A stretch of DNA of 64,000 nt from Streptomyces hygroscopicus subsp. hygroscopicus (lineage in GTDB: Bacteria; Actinomycetota; Actinomycetes; Streptomycetales; Streptomycetaceae), in contig NZ_BSSM01000001.1 in the NCBI RefSeq assembly GCF_030269125.1, positions 930,001 to 994,000 of the forward strand, read 5' to 3'. The position numbers were made by a program, and so were the translations under genes. Within the stretch, counting starts at the first letter, position 1; each line of letters starts with the position of its first letter. The notes beneath the pieces were generated by a model. The model saw only the letters and a program-made list of their open reading frames with translations, was not told the DNA's origin and did not search any database. Below are positions 9,201-16,101 of the stretch, piece after piece.

Positions 9201-10238
9201 GGGCTCGGCGGCCCACCGCACGACCTCGTCCAGCTCCGTCGCCCGCCCGGTGAAGTGCGGGACGACCTCCAGGAACCCGGCGCGCTCCCGTTCCTGCGGC
9301 GACTCGGCCACTCGGGGCCCGGTCACGGGATCGGTGTCGAACTCCCGCTGCCTGCGCCGTTGTTCGGCCACCGTGGTGACGCCCGGCAACGGCACCCGGT
9401 CGCTCACCAGCAGCTTCAGCTCGTCACAGGACTCGCCCTCGAACTCCGAGTAGTGCCCGGCCTGTTTGAAATACCTCCGCAGGTCCCGGAGTTCGAAGAC
9501 GTCGTGGCTGGTGAGGCCATCGAGATAGTCCTCCAGCGTCTCCCGGAAGGTCCCCAGGTACGCCTGTGCCGCGTCCTTCCCCGTCGCGATCAGCAGGATG
9601 GAGCAGGGGGCGTCGTCCGTCGCGGCCGCACGGTCGAACCGTTCACGCACCCTCCGGGCGAAGTCGGACGACTTGCACGCCTCGATCACCACGATCGCCC
9701 AATGGCCCTCCTCCGCACGGCGATTGCGCCACTCGGCGAACAGGTGGTGCGCGAACAGGTCCGGTGTCAGCTGGGCGCAGTCCCCGCGTTCCGCCGACCC
9801 CGGCACGAGCAGCGTCGGCCCCATGGCGCCCCGGCGGCCATGGCCCAGCCAGACCAGGGCCGAGGGCCGGTCCTTCGTGCGGCGCTCGCCGATGTCGCCG
9901 TACTCCCCGGACCAGCGGGCGAGTTCGTCGTCGGCCGCGCCCAGGGACTCCACGGTGCCGGACCCGACGGGTGGCCCCGCCGCGGGCTGCCCGCCGATCC
10001 GCCGCAGTACGCCGAGCACGGCGGCGGCCTCGGCGGCGGTGTCCGCCTTCGGATACCCGGCGACGTGCCCGACAGGCAGCACATGCACGTCGAACGCCTC
10101 CGCCACGGTCCCGTCCCGGGCCTCCCCGCCCTGCCTCGGCACGACGGACGGCACGGACCCGCCCCCGACGACCCCCGCGCCGTCCCCGCCCCCCACGGCC
10201 ATCGGCCCAGGCCGCGCCGACACCAGCTCCGCCGCCAT
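6210..10238 (-). CDS. Caspase-like peptidase / STAND-type P-loop NTPase / WD40 propeller protein
   Basis: 1,342 aa. The N-terminal domain (about 45-280) resembles the C14/CHAT caspase clan: LVWLGHGRRG supplies His133 and VVIEACKSSD supplies Cys188. A P-loop NTPase follows, with Walker A GAPGVGKS at 356-363 and Walker B ILVVADALDE near 425-434, then GTRPS like the STAND sensor Arg. From about 770 onward, WD40-like strands recur (SGARDGSVTLWEP, AAHEDRTLRIWHTE, ASAGHDGDVLLWRT). The layout is protease effector, signalling NTPase, then a putative ligand-sensing propeller. The start ATG lies 4 bp after the hydrolase stop, and the stop overlaps the helicase start by 8 bp, so translation is probably coupled. 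Metacaspase/STAND/WD40 proteins are known from filamentous bacteria. Target and trigger are unknown. Confidence 0.8.
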   Translation of the reverse strand: MAAELVSARPGPMAVGGGDGAGVVGGGSVPSVVPRQGGEARDGTVAEAFDVHVLPVGHVAGYPKADTAAEAAAVLGVLRRIGGQPAAGPPVGSGTVESLGAADDELARWSGEYGDIGERRTKDRPSALVWLGHGRRGAMGPTLLVPGSAERGDCAQLTPDLFAHHLFAEWRNRRAEEGHWAIVVIEACKSSDFARRVRERFDRAAATDDAPCSILLIATGKDAAQAYLGTFRETLEDYLDGLTSHDVFELRDLRRYFKQAGHYSEFEGESCDELKLLVSDRVPLPGVTTVAEQRRRQREFDTDPVTGPRVAESPQERERAGFLEVVPHFTGRATELDEVVRWAAEPGPERVLVVPGAPGVGKSAFLGEALRRLRREGARIGAVLRLTGSTVAEVRGRLEEVPELRASGVPAAEGGPVPGESGERILVVADALDEARDPVPTAQLLRAVADRPQVSLIIGTRPSPGDGRDGEGGGIDLPTVLGSHTGKARVMELLPDPEAAGAYVVGAVRAVLREGAGSAWGEAVAETVRAAVEQHVREGSWQFLQAALLVQEIEEDPQVLGPDPDAREGLRRLLDKDRSGLFGAAVARLMAEMPMALPFLRALALGHGRGLPRADGVWLQAAKGLAGRDGDAADERALTEFLGKAAAYVLLDGEDRRSVYRLAHRTYAERLAAGIGAEQRSAMLGALLELAAGQVAEGLPPSPHLESRLAEYAADCGTSGWRRLAEHPAVLDRLRVAVLCGLALAPGRRGGGTVPTDLPVEVLGTVASAHLIERSHPADRPGLRQLGGLRACGSLHPAGTGAAWEIRWGAVRRTPPHLQLDAGQMVTAVAARPDRPWLVSGARDGSVTLWEPWRSHSPVLLTRGCDSPVTAVAASGAPGAVGAGLVVAAHEDRTLRIWHTEAGAGERVVDTPEPVWQLAALPDGRFAVAGETGWLALLDPGPATEGGQARLSPAPGAPGSDVVGLAPVAGPEGEQWLAVAERAGDLALWDVAGEVPRLLHTLSLRRQLVALTAVAGAASVVAGADGSLWRWDAAPEGQGSIEQLAGPTPSGAGAGPCALAVWQAGGAGQTVLWGDQRELWAVGADLPRRPVGGGTGAGARAVAVLADPEGGQMVAAVAERGSTIHFWDPSVHVAGTATAIGVPLGRITGMYRYDTEEGTEALALCHEARTPGGTVKTVRVLAADDGAELTGEAGRAAFRRGWDGADGHRPEAVTHAHDGDVSGWVPLRGAPYRGMWASAGHDGDVLLWRTDRTPTVPGRRIRLGSPVLGLTALSGGRLAVALRDGVVVLAVAAETHERTAAVPRPAPEPAPFPPRAATPPARTTGTVENSSPRDDGTGDQDG

Positions 10239-10242
10239 GGCG

Positions 10243-11691
10243 TCAGCCGTCGTGCACCGTGTCGAGGACCGGGACGAGGCGCCGCTTGGGCTCGTCGCCG
10301 CCGGTCACCTCCACCTCGTACATGCCCGGCCGGCCGGGCACGCAGGAGGCCGCCAGCACGCCGGGCCGGCCCGGTACCGGCCTCAGGACGGGGGTCAGCA
10401 TCTCGTCCAGGCCGTTGACCCCGCGCACCCGGCACTCCAGGTCCGCGCCGCGGCCGACCCCGTCGACCTCGATGGCGAACGGCTCGCCCAGCGCGGCCCA
10501 CTCCGGCGCGCACAGCTCGAACTCCGTCTCGTCCCCGAGCATGGCGCCCCGCTCCTCCGGGTGGCGCAGCCCGTGCATCAGGCCGGAGGCCATGTCGAGG
10601 ACGCTGCGGGCGCGGATGAGGCTGCCGTGCTCGTGGTAGAAGTGCACCGGCCGTACGGTGCCCGGGAGTTGAGCGGCGTACTGGTACACCGTGCCGTCGC
10701 CGGTGCGCGGGTCGCGCTGGGGCCGGCCCTCGGCGTCGGGGAGCAGCCGGCCGTCGTTGGAGCGCTTGAAGAGGTACCGGCCGAACACGGCGGTGCCGTC
10801 GGCGAGCCGGTAGCTGGTCCAGGTGCGCTGGCCCATGCCGACGATCGTGACGTGCTCGGGCAGGGTGGTCCCGGCCCGGTCGGCACGCCGGTCCACGGCG
10901 GCCTTCGCCAGGTCGCGCCGCCCGCCGACGGCCACGATGTCCTCGACGCCCGGCACCCGCATGTCGCCGTCCACCTCGTAGGCCCGGTAGTCGGGCAGGA
11001 GGTCGTACAGCCCCGGCATGGTCGAGGCGACCTGGCGCAGGGCCGCCGCCGGCACGGGCAGCGGCAGGCCCTTGCCCGCGTTGAGCATCAGCACGGCCTT
11101 CACCGAGCCGTTGAAGGGGGTGCCGACGGTCATCACCGCCCTGATGTCGTCCCGCAGGGTGCGGTCGCGGTGCAGGGCCTCGCGGGCGAGCAGGCCGCCC
11201 ATGGAGTGGGCCACGAAGACCAGCCGGGCGGGCCCCGCCTCGGGGTCGGCCTCCACGTACCGCCGGTGCTCGGGGTGGGCCCGCCATGCGTCCAGATGGC
11301 GGCGGGCCGCGGCGGCGAGCAGGGCGCCGTTGTGCTCGACGGACAGCCGCCAGTCGTAGGGGAAGGGGAGGAGGGCCGCGGGGTCCACCACGCTGTGCCG
11401 CATCTCCGCGACCATGGCGCTGTACGGGTGGGCGGACCCGAACCCCGGCAGCAGTTCGGCGCTCTCCAGCAGACCGGTCACCTCGACGCGTCCGGTGCGG
11501 CCCGCACGCTCGTCCTCGGTCACCGCGAGCTGCCGCAGGCGCTCGGTGTGGGCCCTCGCGGTGTAGGCGAGGAGCTTCCCGACGCCCCATAACGTGCGGC
11601 CGGTCCCGGCATCCCTGAGTTCGCTGCCCATGATGCCGGGCACGATCACCACGGCGTCGTGCAGCCTTCGTCCCGGATTTCTTCTGCGCAT
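10243..11691 (-). CDS. LCAT-like alpha/beta hydrolase, first gene of the operon
   Basis: 482 aa from ATG 11691, preceded by GAGGCGAAGCTC; an in-frame GTG at 11766 would add 25 residues but lacks a convincing ribosome site. VVIVPGIMGSEL near residues 14-25 matches the oxyanion region of the lecithin:cholesterol acyltransferase family, and VAHSMGGL places the nucleophile at Ser163. HEHGSLI further down is a candidate for the catalytic His. No signal peptide is visible, so an intracellular lipid, ester or acyl substrate is likely. It leads the operon, 4 bp ahead of the caspase-STAND-WD40 gene. In a conflict system it could act as a membrane-directed effector. That role is inferred from context alone. 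Confidence 0.8.
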   Translation of the reverse strand: MRRRNPGRRLHDAVVIVPGIMGSELRDAGTGRTLWGVGKLLAYTARAHTERLRQLAVTEDERAGRTGRVEVTGLLESAELLPGFGSAHPYSAMVAEMRHSVVDPAALLPFPYDWRLSVEHNGALLAAAARRHLDAWRAHPEHRRYVEADPEAGPARLVFVAHSMGGLLAREALHRDRTLRDDIRAVMTVGTPFNGSVKAVLMLNAGKGLPLPVPAAALRQVASTMPGLYDLLPDYRAYEVDGDMRVPGVEDIVAVGGRRDLAKAAVDRRADRAGTTLPEHVTIVGMGQRTWTSYRLADGTAVFGRYLFKRSNDGRLLPDAEGRPQRDPRTGDGTVYQYAAQLPGTVRPVHFYHEHGSLIRARSVLDMASGLMHGLRHPEERGAMLGDETEFELCAPEWAALGEPFAIEVDGVGRGADLECRVRGVNGLDEMLTPVLRPVPGRPGVLAASCVPGRPGMYEVEVTGGDEPKRRLVPVLDTVHDG

Positions 11692-12039
11692 GAGCTTCGC
11701 CTCGAACGCTCTGACGGCCCGCGTTCTCGCGGCCGATGTCACGGACGGAATCCAAGAGGCTAGCACAGCACACCACGCTCTGTTACCGCCTCAACTGACC
11801 TGCTTGACCTGGGAGTTGCCCCTTCCGCTTGAACGCGTTCCGCCTCGCGGGAGCGTCCCTGGGCGCCGGGGCGGGGCGGCCGGCGGGCCACGGGCTTCGA
11901 GGTCCGCCCGCGTGTCGCGGCCGACGGCGAGCGGCAGGACGACGCACACTGCCCTATTTTTTGATAGATGACCCAAAGGCCCGTTTCGTCGTGCCGCGTC
12001 TCGTGTCCCGATGACTCAGAGTCACCCCAGGAGGGCGCA
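11692..12039. other. Intergenic region between divergent hydrolase operon and GAF-SpoIIE unit
   Basis: About 350 bp without a supported gene. It must hold the promoters of both units. The segment around 11950-11975 contains an AT-rich patch (six consecutive T) that stands out against the surrounding GC content. A 13-bp palindrome at 12012-12024 is listed separately. No confident -35/-10 pair could be fixed by eye. Confidence 0.5.
12012..12024. promoter_or_regulatory. 13-bp palindrome TGACTCAGAGTCA upstream of the leader ORF
   Basis: The sequence TGACTC-A-GAGTCA is a perfect inverted repeat lying 15 bp before the ATG of the leader ORF and about 60 bp before the phosphatase start. It could be an operator for the phosphatase unit or for the divergent defence-like operon. 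No regulator can be named from sequence. Confidence 0.4.
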
Positions 12040-12084
12040 ATGTACCGCTCCGAGACCGGACGACCGGCCACGGGGTGCCCCTGA
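12040..12084 (+). CDS. 14-codon leader ORF translationally coupled to the GAF-SpoIIE gene
   Basis: ATG at 12040 follows AGGAGG by five bases, the best ribosome site in the neighbourhood, and encodes MYRSETGRPATGCP. Its stop TGA at 12082-12084 shares one base with the ATG of the phosphatase gene (TGATG). The downstream start has no strong ribosome site of its own, so ribosomes probably reinitiate after the leader. The peptide has no recognisable function and has no run of rare or identical codons that would suggest attenuation. Confidence 0.45.
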   Translation: MYRSETGRPATGCP

Positions 12085-13418
12085 TGGCCGGACCCGAGGA
12101 CGGGACGTCGCCGAGGCGGCCGGACGACTCCGACCTCCATGTACGCCTGCGGACCGAGCTGGGCCGCATGGACAAGCAGATGCGCGGCCTCCTGGACGCC
12201 ATGGACCGGCTCCAGGGCCTGCTGGACGCGGTGGTCGCCATCACCCGGGAGAACGAGCTGCCGTCCGTCCTGCACCGCATCGTGACCACCGCCATGGACC
12301 TGGTCGGCGCCCGCTACGGGGCCCTCGGCGTGCTCGCCCCCTCCGGCGGGGAGCTGGAACAGTTCATCACCGCCGGCCTCACCGAGGAGGAGCGGGCCGC
12401 CCTCGCGGGCACCGACTTCCCCCACGGCCGGGGAGTACTCGGGCAGCTGATCCACCACCCCGAGCCCCTCCGGGTCGACGACATCGCGACCCACCCGGCC
12501 TCCGTGGGCTTCCCGGAAGGGCACCCGTACATGGGCACCCTGCTCGGCGTCGCGATCAACGTCCGCGGCGAGATCTACGGCGACCTCTACCTCTCCGAAC
12601 GGCACGACGGACAGCCCTTCGACGCCGACGACGAGAACGTGGTCATCGCCCTGGCCGGCGCCGCCGGCATCGCCATCGAGAACGTCCGCCTGTTCGAACG
12701 GGTCCGCGACGGCGCCGAGCAGTTCCAGCGCCTGCTGCTGCCCACCCTGCCCGATCTGCACCCCTTCACCGCCGCCGCGGTCTACCGGCCCGCCGCCGAA
12801 CCCAGCCAGCTCGGCGGCGACTGGTACGACGCCATCCCGCTGCCGGGCCACGTGGTGGCGGTGGTCATCGGGGACGTGGTCGGGCACGATCTGCGGGCCG
12901 CGGCCGCCATGGCCTGCACCCGCAACATGCTGCGCGCCCTGCTGTTCGACCGGAGCAGCGCTCCCGGCACCATCCTGTCCCAATTGGATCACACCCTCCA
13001 GGCCATCACCGAGAACCCCATCACCACCACCACGCTGGCGCGCATCGAACCGGACGAGGCGGGCTGGCGGCTGTCGTGGAGCACCGCCGGCCACATGCCG
13101 CATCTGCTGATCGCCCCGGGACGCCCGGCGAAGTACCTGTTCGCCGAACCCGGGCTGCCGCTCGGCGTCGACCCCGCGCAGCACCGCCCCGACCACTCCT
13201 GCCACGTGCCGCCGGGCGCCACCATGGTCTTCTTCACCGACGGCCTGGTCGAACACCCCGACCGCCCGATCGACCAGAGCCTGGCCGAACTGACCCGACT
13301 CGTCACCGAGTACGCCTCCCTCCCCCTGGACGACTTCGTCCAGGCCCTCGCCGACCACCACCCCAGCGACGGCCACGACGACATGGCGATCCTCGCCCTG
13401 CGCACCCCATCGCCCTGA
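12084..13418 (+). CDS. GAF-domain SpoIIE/PP2C-type serine phosphatase
   Basis: 444 aa from ATG 12084; a GTG at 12075 would add three codons. A short coiled region (residues 20-50) leads into a GAF domain (about 50-205), then a SpoIIE/PP2C domain (about 225-440). Metal-binding motifs are intact: GGDWYDA at 244-250, GDVVGHDL at 263-270, FFTDGLVEHP, and a terminal DDMAIL. Proteins of this kind dephosphorylate anti-sigma-factor antagonists, linking a small-molecule or redox signal sensed by GAF to sigma factor release. No partner kinase or antagonist gene lies beside it. The next gene on the same strand is a MASE1 membrane sensor 125 bp downstream, which could be functionally related. Confidence 0.88.
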   Translation: MAGPEDGTSPRRPDDSDLHVRLRTELGRMDKQMRGLLDAMDRLQGLLDAVVAITRENELPSVLHRIVTTAMDLVGARYGALGVLAPSGGELEQFITAGLTEEERAALAGTDFPHGRGVLGQLIHHPEPLRVDDIATHPASVGFPEGHPYMGTLLGVAINVRGEIYGDLYLSERHDGQPFDADDENVVIALAGAAGIAIENVRLFERVRDGAEQFQRLLLPTLPDLHPFTAAAVYRPAAEPSQLGGDWYDAIPLPGHVVAVVIGDVVGHDLRAAAAMACTRNMLRALLFDRSSAPGTILSQLDHTLQAITENPITTTTLARIEPDEAGWRLSWSTAGHMPHLLIAPGRPAKYLFAEPGLPLGVDPAQHRPDHSCHVPPGATMVFFTDGLVEHPDRPIDQSLAELTRLVTEYASLPLDDFVQALADHHPSDGHDDMAILALRTPSP

Positions 13419-13542
13419 CCGGACCCCGGCCCACCGCCGCCTCCTCCCACCCTCACCGGCCCGGCCCTCCGCTGCCGTGGAGGTTCCCCCGGATCCGGCG
13501 GATGATGGTGGCCGGGGCGATGTCGATGCGGAGGTCGGCCCG

Positions 13543-14547
13543 ATGACGGTCGCACGGCATGGAGGACTTCGGCGCGGCGGCATGGCCGTCCTGGAGATCT
13601 GCGCCGTCGCGGCGCTGTACTACGGCTCCGCCAAGCTGGGGCTGCTCCAGCAACTGGTGCGCGGCCAGGTCACCCCCCTGTGGCCGCCGACCGGCATCGC
13701 CGTGGCCAGCCTGCTGCTGCGCGGTGCGCGGATCTGGCCGGGCATCACGATCGGCGCGCTGCTGGCCAACTTCTCTCTCGGGCCGTCGCACGCGGCCCTG
13801 TTCCTGATCGTCGTGGGCAACACCCTCGCGCCCCTGTGTTCCTACGCGCTCCTCCGTCGCGCGGGCTTCCGCCCCGATCTGGGCCGGCTGTACGACGCCC
13901 TGGCGCTGATCTTCCTCGGCGCCTTCACCGGGACGCTGATCAGCGCGACGGCCGGCAGTGGGACGCTGGTCCTCACCGGCGCCCTGGCCACCGACCGGTT
14001 CTGGACGACATGGTGGGTCTGGTGGACCGGTGACGCGATGGGCGTCCTGGTGGTGACACCGGTCCTGCTCCTGCTCCGCGGGGCACGCCTGCCGCGGCAG
14101 GTGCCGCCGTCGCGCTGGGCGGAGGCGCTGCTGCTCCTCGCGGCCACCGCCTGTGTCGGAGTCATCGACACCAGCAGAACCCCCTTGCTCTTCCTCGGCT
14201 TCCCGCTGCTGATCTGGGCGGCCTTCCGCTTCCGGCTGGCCGGGGCAGCACCCTGTGCCCTGGCCGTGTCGACCTTCGCGATCATCGCCGCCAGACACGG
14301 CTCGGGACCGTTCGCCGGGCACGGTCTGCTCACCGACATGATCACCTTGCAGGCATACAACGGCTCCTCCGCGCTCACCGCCCTGCTCGTCGCCGCCGCC
14401 GTCAGCGAGCGGGACAGGTCCCAGAGGGAGATCGCCCGAGCCTGCGGCCATCTCGCCGAGCTGGTGTCGAAGCTCACCATCACCGGCAACCAGCCGGTCA
14501 GACCGCCCCAAGTCTCGGAAAGAGAACCTCGGCACTACCCCGGTTGA
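13543..14547 (+). CDS. Solo MASE1-type integral membrane sensor protein
   Basis: 334 aa. ATG at 13543 follows GGAGG by about nine bases. Eight or so hydrophobic segments cover nearly the whole chain, starting with MAVLEICAVAALYYGSAKLG. The early LWPPTGIAVA stretch and the overall pattern match MASE1, an N-terminal sensory module normally joined to histidine kinase, GGDEF or phosphatase domains. Here only about 30 cytoplasmic residues follow the last helix, so no output domain is present. It may signal through a separate partner such as the upstream GAF-SpoIIE phosphatase, which is inference. The last 50 bp overlap the 3' end of the convergent amidohydrolase gene. Confidence 0.8.
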   Translation: MTVARHGGLRRGGMAVLEICAVAALYYGSAKLGLLQQLVRGQVTPLWPPTGIAVASLLLRGARIWPGITIGALLANFSLGPSHAALFLIVVGNTLAPLCSYALLRRAGFRPDLGRLYDALALIFLGAFTGTLISATAGSGTLVLTGALATDRFWTTWWVWWTGDAMGVLVVTPVLLLLRGARLPRQVPPSRWAEALLLLAATACVGVIDTSRTPLLFLGFPLLIWAAFRFRLAGAAPCALAVSTFAIIAARHGSGPFAGHGLLTDMITLQAYNGSSALTALLVAAAVSERDRSQREIARACGHLAELVSKLTITGNQPVRPPQVSEREPRHYPG

Positions 14548-15439
14548 TCGCGTCGAGCCGCTCCGGTCCGAAGCCGTCGTACCCGTCGAGCATCGAGTCG
14601 AAGAGGGTGCCGTGCTCCTCCGCGGCGAAGGGCGAGTCGCTGCCGTAGAGGATGTGGCCCGCAGCCGCGAAGGCGAGCAGGGAGGGCAGGGCGGAGGGGC
14701 TCGCGGACAGGGCGGTGTCGAAGTAGAAACGGCGCAGGTCGGCGAGGATGCCGTCGGGCGTGGTACCGGGGTTGAAGGGGGCGCCGAGGGTGAACCGCCA
14801 GGCGGCGTAGGGCAGGAATCCGCCCGCGTGGGAGAGGATCACCTTCATCCGGGTGTGCCGGCTCATCACGCCGTTGAGCGTCATGTGCAGCGCGGTGCGG
14901 GTCGTGTCGAAGGGGAAGTCGACCACGGGGCCGGGCAGGCCGTCGAGCATGGGCAGCGCCGAACCGGTGGGGTGGATGAACACCACGGCGCCGCGGGCGT
15001 CCAGCTCGGCCCAGAGCGGGGCGAACACCTTGTCGCCGAGGTAGCGGCCGTGGGCGTTGGACATCAGCACCACGCCGTCGGCGCGCAGCTCGTCCAGCGC
15101 GTAGGCGGCCTCGGCGAGCGCGCCGTCCACGTCGGGCAGGGGGAGGGAGGCGAAGAGTCCGAAGCGGTCGGGGCGGTCCTTGACCAGCTCCGCGCCGTAC
15201 TCGTTGACACTCCGCGCCACCGCGCGGGCCTCCGCGTCGTCGCCGAAATGCGTGCCCGGCGCGCTGACCGAGAGCACGCCGGTGGCGATCGAGCGGCGGT
15301 CCATCATCGCGATCGCGCTCCGCGCGTCCCACGCGGGCGTGGGCCAGCCGGCGGCCGTGGCCCCATGCCGCTCCATCACCTCCCGGTAGGGCCCCGGGAT
15401 GAAGTGCTGATGGACGTCGATGCGTCGAGAAACCGGCAT
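14498..15439 (-). CDS. Amidohydrolase-2 family metal-dependent hydrolase/decarboxylase
   Basis: 313 aa. The N-terminal IDVHQHF gives the HxH metal pair (His10, His12). VVFIHPT (about residue 153), LSHAGGF (about 203) and LYGSDSPF (about 270) provide the further His and Asp ligands of the family that contains aminocarboxymuconate-semialdehyde decarboxylase and related decarboxylases or lactonases. A single metal ion, usually Zn or Mn, is expected. The gene is divergent from a MarR regulator 59 bp away, with two inverted repeats between them, so it is probably the regulator's target. The physiological substrate is unknown, perhaps an aromatic carboxylate as for many MarR-controlled enzymes. Its 3' end overlaps the MASE1 gene by 50 bp. 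Confidence 0.88.
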   Translation of the reverse strand: MPVSRRIDVHQHFIPGPYREVMERHGATAAGWPTPAWDARSAIAMMDRRSIATGVLSVSAPGTHFGDDAEARAVARSVNEYGAELVKDRPDRFGLFASLPLPDVDGALAEAAYALDELRADGVVLMSNAHGRYLGDKVFAPLWAELDARGAVVFIHPTGSALPMLDGLPGPVVDFPFDTTRTALHMTLNGVMSRHTRMKVILSHAGGFLPYAAWRFTLGAPFNPGTTPDGILADLRRFYFDTALSASPSALPSLLAFAAAGHILYGSDSPFAAEEHGTLFDSMLDGYDGFGPERLDAINRGSAEVLFPRLGAV

Positions 15440-15461
15440 TCCCCTCTTACCTCCCTAACAT

Positions 15462-15494
15462 TTAGCGTGCTAACGATTGCTTTGCTAAAGTAGC
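15462..15494. promoter_or_regulatory. Paired inverted repeats, likely MarR operator
   Basis: TTAGC-GT-GCTAA at 15462-15473 is a perfect inverted repeat, and GCTA-AAG-TAGC at 15484-15494 is a second one just upstream of the regulator's GTG. Both share the half-site GCTA and sit in the only AT-rich patch of the 59-bp divergent spacer. Placement between the genes suggests autoregulation and repression of the amidohydrolase. Confidence 0.65.
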
Positions 15495-15498
15495 ACCC

Positions 15499-16053
15499 GT
15501 GAGCGACAGACGCAACAGCCTTCGCGACGCCGCCGACCCGGCGGCGGGCGCCGATCACCCCGCGGCACACGCCGATCACCGGGCAGCGCACGAAGACCGG
15601 ACGCCGTCCGACGGCGACGTCGGCGCCGAGGCGATCTCCCAGGCGGCCGACGCGCTCTTCTTCGCGATGCGCCGGGCCCGTTCGACCGGCGCCGAGCAGC
15701 ACGGCGGCCTCTCCCTGGCCCAGGTCGCCCTCCTGGAACCGCTGGCCAGAGAGGCGGACCTGCCGGTGGGCCGGCTGGCGAGCAGCGCCGACGTGAGCGT
15801 GCCGACCGCGACGCGGATGCTTCAGCAGCTGGAGACGAAGGGAATAGTCGTACGCCGCCGCTCCCCCGAGGACGAACGGCGCGTCCTGGTCAGCCTCACC
15901 GACGACGGCGCCGAGCGGCTCGCCCTGCTCCAGGGGCATCTGCGCGAGCGCCAGGCCCGCGCCTACGAGGCCTTCACCCCGGCCGAGCGCGCCCTGCTGG
16001 TCACGCTGCTGCACCGCCTCACGGACCTGGTCGCCGACACGGGCACCGGCTGA
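15499..16053 (+). CDS. MarR-family transcriptional regulator
   Basis: 184 aa from GTG 15499. An unusual His/Ala/Asp-rich N-terminal tail of about 45 residues precedes the MarR fold. The winged helix-turn-helix lies around residues 85-130: LPVGRLASSADVSVPTATRM is the recognition region and RRRSPEDERRVLVSLTDDG the wing. A C-terminal dimerisation helix follows. It is divergent from the amidohydrolase and most likely represses that gene and itself through the GCTA-containing inverted repeats. The ligand is not evident, but MarR proteins beside amidohydrolases often sense aromatic acids. Confidence in the family is high, in the regulon moderate. Confidence 0.92.
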   Translation: MSDRRNSLRDAADPAAGADHPAAHADHRAAHEDRTPSDGDVGAEAISQAADALFFAMRRARSTGAEQHGGLSLAQVALLEPLAREADLPVGRLASSADVSVPTATRMLQQLETKGIVVRRRSPEDERRVLVSLTDDGAERLALLQGHLRERQARAYEAFTPAERALLVTLLHRLTDLVADTGTG

Positions 16054-16101
16054 CCCCTCCGGCCGGTTTGACCGGCCCCCCGCCCCGGTTACCCATGCCG
16101 C

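Noticed and set aside
3125-11592. Very long plus-strand open frames (up to 1,515 codons) opposite the defence-like operon
   Set aside because: They mirror the codons of well-supported minus-strand genes. Their translations are rich in Arg, Gly, Pro, Ala and Val with no family signatures or ribosome sites, as expected for antisense frames in high-GC DNA.
10239-11766. GTG at 11766 as the start of the LCAT-like gene
   Set aside because: The ATG at 11691 has GAGG at a proper distance and directly precedes the conserved hydrolase core; the upstream 25 codons have no ribosome site.
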